This document shows positions 61,206 to 64,000 of a DNA stretch of 64,000 bases, piece by piece. How positions within the stretch are numbered: the stretch's first letter is position 1; every line of letters begins with the position of its first letter. The notes beneath the pieces were generated by a model. It saw nothing but the letters and a program-made list of their open reading frames with translations, was not told the origin of the DNA and searched no databases. The translations under genes and the position numbers were made by a program. The stretch covers positions 186,001-250,000 of the forward strand of contig NZ_BCYR01000002.1 in the NCBI RefSeq assembly GCF_001598295.1, given 5' to 3'. The DNA comes from Klebsiella ornithinolytica NBRC 105727 = ATCC 31898 (lineage in GTDB: Bacteria > Pseudomonadota > Gammaproteobacteria > Enterobacterales > Enterobacteriaceae).

Positions 61206-61609
61206 GGCATCCGACACAGATTCGCCTCCGTTAGTGGACAAAAGTCGCTCCAGCCGTGGGGAGAAAAGCGCACCACGCCCTCTTCAATACGACCAGATTG
61301 CCACAGCAAAATGCGACCGCCGCTGGCGATTAACAGGACGGAGGCATCGTCAAAAATGCGCAGGCAGACGCGCCAACCCTCGGCAGCAGAATCACGGCAG
61401 GCGTTGGCATCGTGTACCGTCCACGCCAGAGTTTTTCCCCACTGTAGCGCGGAGTGCGCTCCGGCCGTTTCGCGGATCGCCTGAGTTTCACCCGCGGTTT
61501 GCGCCAGTAGAGAGCGCTGCTGCTGGTTCAGCCCTTGCAATAACATACTGCCAAGCGCCAGCAGCAAAAGCACCATCAGCAAGGAGGAGGCTCCCCGTTG
61601 GCGGTTCAT
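61202..61609 (-). CDS. ygdB: YgdB family pseudopilin-operon protein
   Basis: A 135-residue protein with one N-terminal hydrophobic helix (LLMVLLLLALGSMLLQGLNQQQ), similar in size and place to E. coli YgdB (135). The GWSDFCPLTEANLCRMP ending is conserved. It resembles PilX/PulK-like components of pseudopilus operons. It overlaps both neighbours by 4 bases. Confidence 0.9.
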   Translation of the reverse strand: MNRQRGASSLLMVLLLLALGSMLLQGLNQQQRSLLAQTAGETQAIRETAGAHSALQWGKTLAWTVHDANACRDSAAEGWRVCLRIFDDASVLLIASGGRILLWQSGRIEEGVVRFSPHGWSDFCPLTEANLCRMP

Positions 61610-62169
61610 AAGTTATACCCGGTCACGCGATATTCCGCCTGGGCCGAAATATGGCGATCCGCAACCGCGTGCGCCGCCAGCGTGACGCTGAGCTCCGGAG
61701 CAAATCCGGCGATATCCTGGCGGGTAACCTGAAAATGGGTCACGTTGAGTGCGCCGGGATTCGTCATTTTTTCCCATCCCCCGTCGCTGCAGCTGGTCGC
61801 ACCGCGCCGCGTTTCCAGCGCCCCGTTGTTCAAACGAAATCCTGTCGCATCAGATATCGCTTCCGGCATGGCATCCCACGCGCCGTTGCTATTACTATCC
61901 CAACGGACGATCGCACAGCGCCCCCCGCTGGCAATCAGCAACGGTTGTCCTTCGCACTGCCCGGCGCAATAGCCCGCCCGCTGGAGATGTTTTGCTACCG
62001 TATACACGCGCTGCCAGAGTTCGTTATCCAGCGACTGCTGCTGTGTCTGCCGCAGCGCCTGCCGTTGCAGGGCAGGCAGAAAACGCGCTGCGCCCATCAG
62101 TAAAATCGCGCCGATGGCCATTGAGATAAGCGTCTCGGCCAGCGAAAAACCCCGGGGGATCAGAGGCAC
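61606..62169 (-). CDS. ppdB: Prepilin-like protein PpdB
   Basis: A 187-residue pseudopilin-like protein, the E. coli length. GTG at 62169 was chosen because GAGGAG lies 8 bases upstream and it gives MPLIPRGFSLAETLISMAIG with a prepilin peptidase site after RG; the GTG eight codons earlier is less likely. The body keeps QRAGYCAGQC and DSNSNGAWD. It overlaps the end of ppdA by 10 bases. Confidence 0.9.
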   Translation of the reverse strand: MPLIPRGFSLAETLISMAIGAILLMGAARFLPALQRQALRQTQQQSLDNELWQRVYTVAKHLQRAGYCAGQCEGQPLLIASGGRCAIVRWDSNSNGAWDAMPEAISDATGFRLNNGALETRRGATSCSDGGWEKMTNPGALNVTHFQVTRQDIAGFAPELSVTLAAHAVADRHISAQAEYRVTGYNL

Positions 62170-62627
62170 GATGCGTTCTCCTCGTTGCGGCACAGGCGAA
62201 TTCGCCCCCAGCCAGATACGATAATATTCCAGCTCCCCTCCGCGCTTTGCAGCCGGATATGCCCGGCCCAGGCGCTGTTACGCAACCCGTAAAAACCTAA
62301 CCCCGGCGTGATGTGGCTGAGCGCCACTTCCGGCCAGCGCGGCCGCAGCATAAACGGCGTTGCTGTCGCACACTCAGCCAGCGCATCCTCGGCGCTCAGA
62401 CACCAGCCGCCGCCGCTTTGCCCCACGCTCACCAGCCGGTTGCGGTTATGCCAGTTGGCGTCGTCGCGTAGCAGCACCAGATAGTCGCGTACCTGGCTGG
62501 CGGTTTGCCATAAGCGCTGTTGCTGCTGCCAGCTCTGCCAGCCATACAGCCCCCCTGCGCTGAGGATAAGTACCAGCGTCAGCGTTATCAGGGTTTCAAT
62601 CAGGGTGTAGCCACGTTGTCTGTTCAT
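62160..62627 (-). CDS. ppdA: Prepilin-like protein PpdA
   Basis: A 155-residue GspH-like pseudopilin (156 in E. coli). It starts MNRQRGYTLIETLITLTLVL, with the prepilin peptidase site after Gly6 and Glu at +5; the 14-residue extension upstream is rejected since it would misplace the leader. WPEVALSHITPGLGFYGLRNSAWAGHI is conserved. It is the first gene of ppdA-ppdB-ygdB-ppdC-recC. Confidence 0.93.
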   Translation of the reverse strand: MNRQRGYTLIETLITLTLVLILSAGGLYGWQSWQQQQRLWQTASQVRDYLVLLRDDANWHNRNRLVSVGQSGGGWCLSAEDALAECATATPFMLRPRWPEVALSHITPGLGFYGLRNSAWAGHIRLQSAEGSWNIIVSGWGRIRLCRNEENASCL

Positions 62628-62669
62628 CCCGCGAGTATGGGGAAAAAACGGCGCGGAGACGACGGGCAA

Positions 62670-63007
62670 AATAGCCTTTCACGAGGCGTGTCGAAGCCAG
62701 ACATCAGGTTTGCAGACGATTGCAGAAAATCAGGGAGCGTGTTTGCGCAGGCAAAAAAACCGGCGCCTCAGGTACGAATGCCGATCGTTTGAGGGGCGGC
62801 TGACCGATCCGGCAAAGGTGTAAGAATCCGTCATCTCAAAGAGATTGCCGATTTTTATCCGGCGCTGTCAGGTTTTCAACACTTCTGCAGGCGAGCCTGT
62901 CCTGGAGATTGTTGTTAAGCCGGGGATGTCGTTTTTACGCTGGTTTGCACGCAAGGGGTCATCGCGCCAACCACCGTTTACCGGCATCGCCCTGCCTGCG
63001 ATAAAGC
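62670..63007. other. Non-coding region between thyA and ppdA
   Basis: About 340 bases that must hold the ppdA promoter. I see no gene, no clear repeat array and no recognisable RNA in it. The decamer GCGCCTCAGG occurs at 62763 and again at 63045, of unknown meaning. Confidence 0.4.
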
Positions 63008-63043
63008 AAAAAAAATGCTGGTCACCTTTAAGTGACCAGCATT
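63008..63043 (-). terminator. thyA intrinsic terminator
   Basis: On the minus strand ATGCTGGTCAC pairs perfectly with GTGACCAGCAT (11 bp, 6-nt loop), followed by eight T. Confidence 0.92.
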
Positions 63044-63095
63044 AGCGCCTCAGGCACCGGTTTTTATCTCTCTACGACATCCTGTACCGGGCGAA

Positions 63096-63890
63096 TTAAA
63101 TCGCCACCGGCGCTTTAATGCCCGGATGCGGGTCATACCCTTCGATGTCGAAATCTTCAAAACGGTAGTCGAAAATCGACGCCGGTTTGCGTTTGATGAC
63201 CAGCTTCGGCAATGGACGCGGTTCACGGCTCAGCTGCAGATTCGTCTGTTCAAGGTGGTTGCTGTAGAGGTGAGTATCCCCACCGGTCCAGACAAAATCA
63301 CCGACTTCCAGATCGCACTGCTGGGCGACCATGTGCACCAGCAGCGCATAGCTGGCGATGTTAAACGGCAGGCCGAGGAACACATCGCAGGAACGCTGAT
63401 ACAGCTGGCAGGAGAGTTTGCCATCTGCGACGTAGAACTGGAAAAACGCGTGACACGGCGCCAGCGCCATTTTATCCAGCTCGCCCACGTTCCACGCCGA
63501 AACGATGATGCGACGTGAATCCGGGTCGTTTTTCAGCTGTTCCATCACGGTGCTGATCTGGTCGATATGGCGGCCGTCCGGCGCAGGCCAGGAACGCCAC
63601 TGTTTGCCGTAAACCGGCCCCAGATCGCCATTTTCATCTGCCCACTCGTCCCAGATAGTGACATTGTTTTCATGCAGATACGCGATGTTGGTGTCACCCT
63701 GGAGGAACCACAGCAGTTCATGGATGATGGAGCGTAAATGACAGCGCTTGGTCGTCACCAGCGGGAAGCCTTCCTGCAGGTTAAAACGCATCTGATGGCC
63801 GAAGATGGAGAGAGTGCCGGTACCGGTGCGGTCATTTTTTTGCGTGCCCTCGGCGAGCACTTTCTGCATCAAATCAAGATACTGTTTCAT
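63096..63890 (-). CDS. thyA: Thymidylate synthase ThyA
   Basis: A 264-residue enzyme, the same length as in E. coli, that methylates dUMP to dTMP using methylenetetrahydrofolate. The nucleophile Cys146 is in [20 protein letters not shown], with [22 protein letters not shown] and the C-terminal PVAI also conserved. Its Shine-Dalgarno GAGGA overlaps the lgt stop, 6 bases before the ATG, so it is coupled to lgt. Confidence 0.98.
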   Translation of the reverse strand: MKQYLDLMQKVLAEGTQKNDRTGTGTLSIFGHQMRFNLQEGFPLVTTKRCHLRSIIHELLWFLQGDTNIAYLHENNVTIWDEWADENGDLGPVYGKQWRSWPAPDGRHIDQISTVMEQLKNDPDSRRIIVSAWNVGELDKMALAPCHAFFQFYVADGKLSCQLYQRSCDVFLGLPFNIASYALLVHMVAQQCDLEVGDFVWTGGDTHLYSNHLEQTNLQLSREPRPLPKLVIKRKPASIFDYRFEDFDIEGYDPHPGIKAPVAI

Positions 63891-63896
63891 GGTTCC

Positions 63897-64000
63897 TCAA
63901 GAAGTTTGTTGCTGCGGACGACGACGGTACGCCCAGACCATCATAATGATACCCGCAAGCACCATTGGGATCGAAAGAATCTGCCCCATGCTGATGTACT
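63897..64000 (-). CDS. lgt: Prolipoprotein diacylglyceryl transferase Lgt, C-terminal end
   Basis: The last 34 codons of a gene that continues past the right edge. They read [20 protein letters not shown] followed by [13 protein letters not shown], the last transmembrane helix and basic tail of Lgt. The enzyme adds diacylglycerol to lipoprotein cysteines. It lies immediately upstream of thyA, as in E. coli. Confidence 0.93.
   Translation of the reverse strand, partial: YISMGQILSIPMVLAGIIMMVWAYRRRPQQQTS

Overview
The window is a chromosomal segment of an enterobacterium, most likely Klebsiella or a close relative such as Raoultella. Most of it follows the gene order known from Escherichia coli around gudX-gudP ... 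thyA-lgt, and the proteins are close to the E. coli ones in length and motifs. Two blocks depart from the E. coli backbone: an organosulfur cluster between sdaB and xni, and a cobalamin gene cluster between the initiator tRNA genes and amiC. The genus is inferred from this layout and from general codon and GC style; no search was run.

Left part (1-11046): gudX (partial) and gudP for glucarate catabolism; yqcA-truC-yqcC; the CsrA-sequestering RNA csrB with a UvrY-type operator; syd; queF; the nucleosidase gene ppnN; and the serine transport and deamination pair sdaC-sdaB.

Accessory block (11047-24021): a sulfonate-type binding protein and, convergent to it, an MFS transporter plus an acyl-CoA-dehydrogenase-like (SfnB/MsuC-type) flavin monooxygenase. 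Next comes a six-gene minus-strand operon: SsuD-like monooxygenase, FAD protein, NtaA/DszA/DmoA-type monooxygenase, and a MetN-MetI-MetQ-like ABC importer. It starts at a good sigma-54 promoter. Divergent from it is a sigma-54 activator fused at its C terminus to a substrate-binding-protein-like domain related to the binding protein encoded 10 kb away. A perfect 16-bp inverted repeat lies between promoter and regulator. Together this looks like a self-contained, ligand-sensing system that scavenges sulfur from organosulfur compounds. It is the most interesting part of the window.

Middle part (24022-40567): xni; the complete fucose regulon (fucO, fucA, fucP, fucI, fucK, fucU, fucR) with several CRP-like sites in the divergent fucA/fucP region; rlmM, ygdD, gcvA and the divergent small RNA gcvB; csdA-csdE; 104-bp tandem repeats; tcdA; mltA; and three tandem initiator tRNA genes with their own promoter and terminator.

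Right part (40568-64000): late cobalamin genes (cobD, then a cobalamin riboswitch, cbiB, cbiP, cobU, cobS); amiC; argA; the recombination cluster recC-ptrA-recB-recD with the upstream pseudopilin-like genes ppdA-ppdB-ygdB-ppdC; thyA; and the 3' end of lgt.
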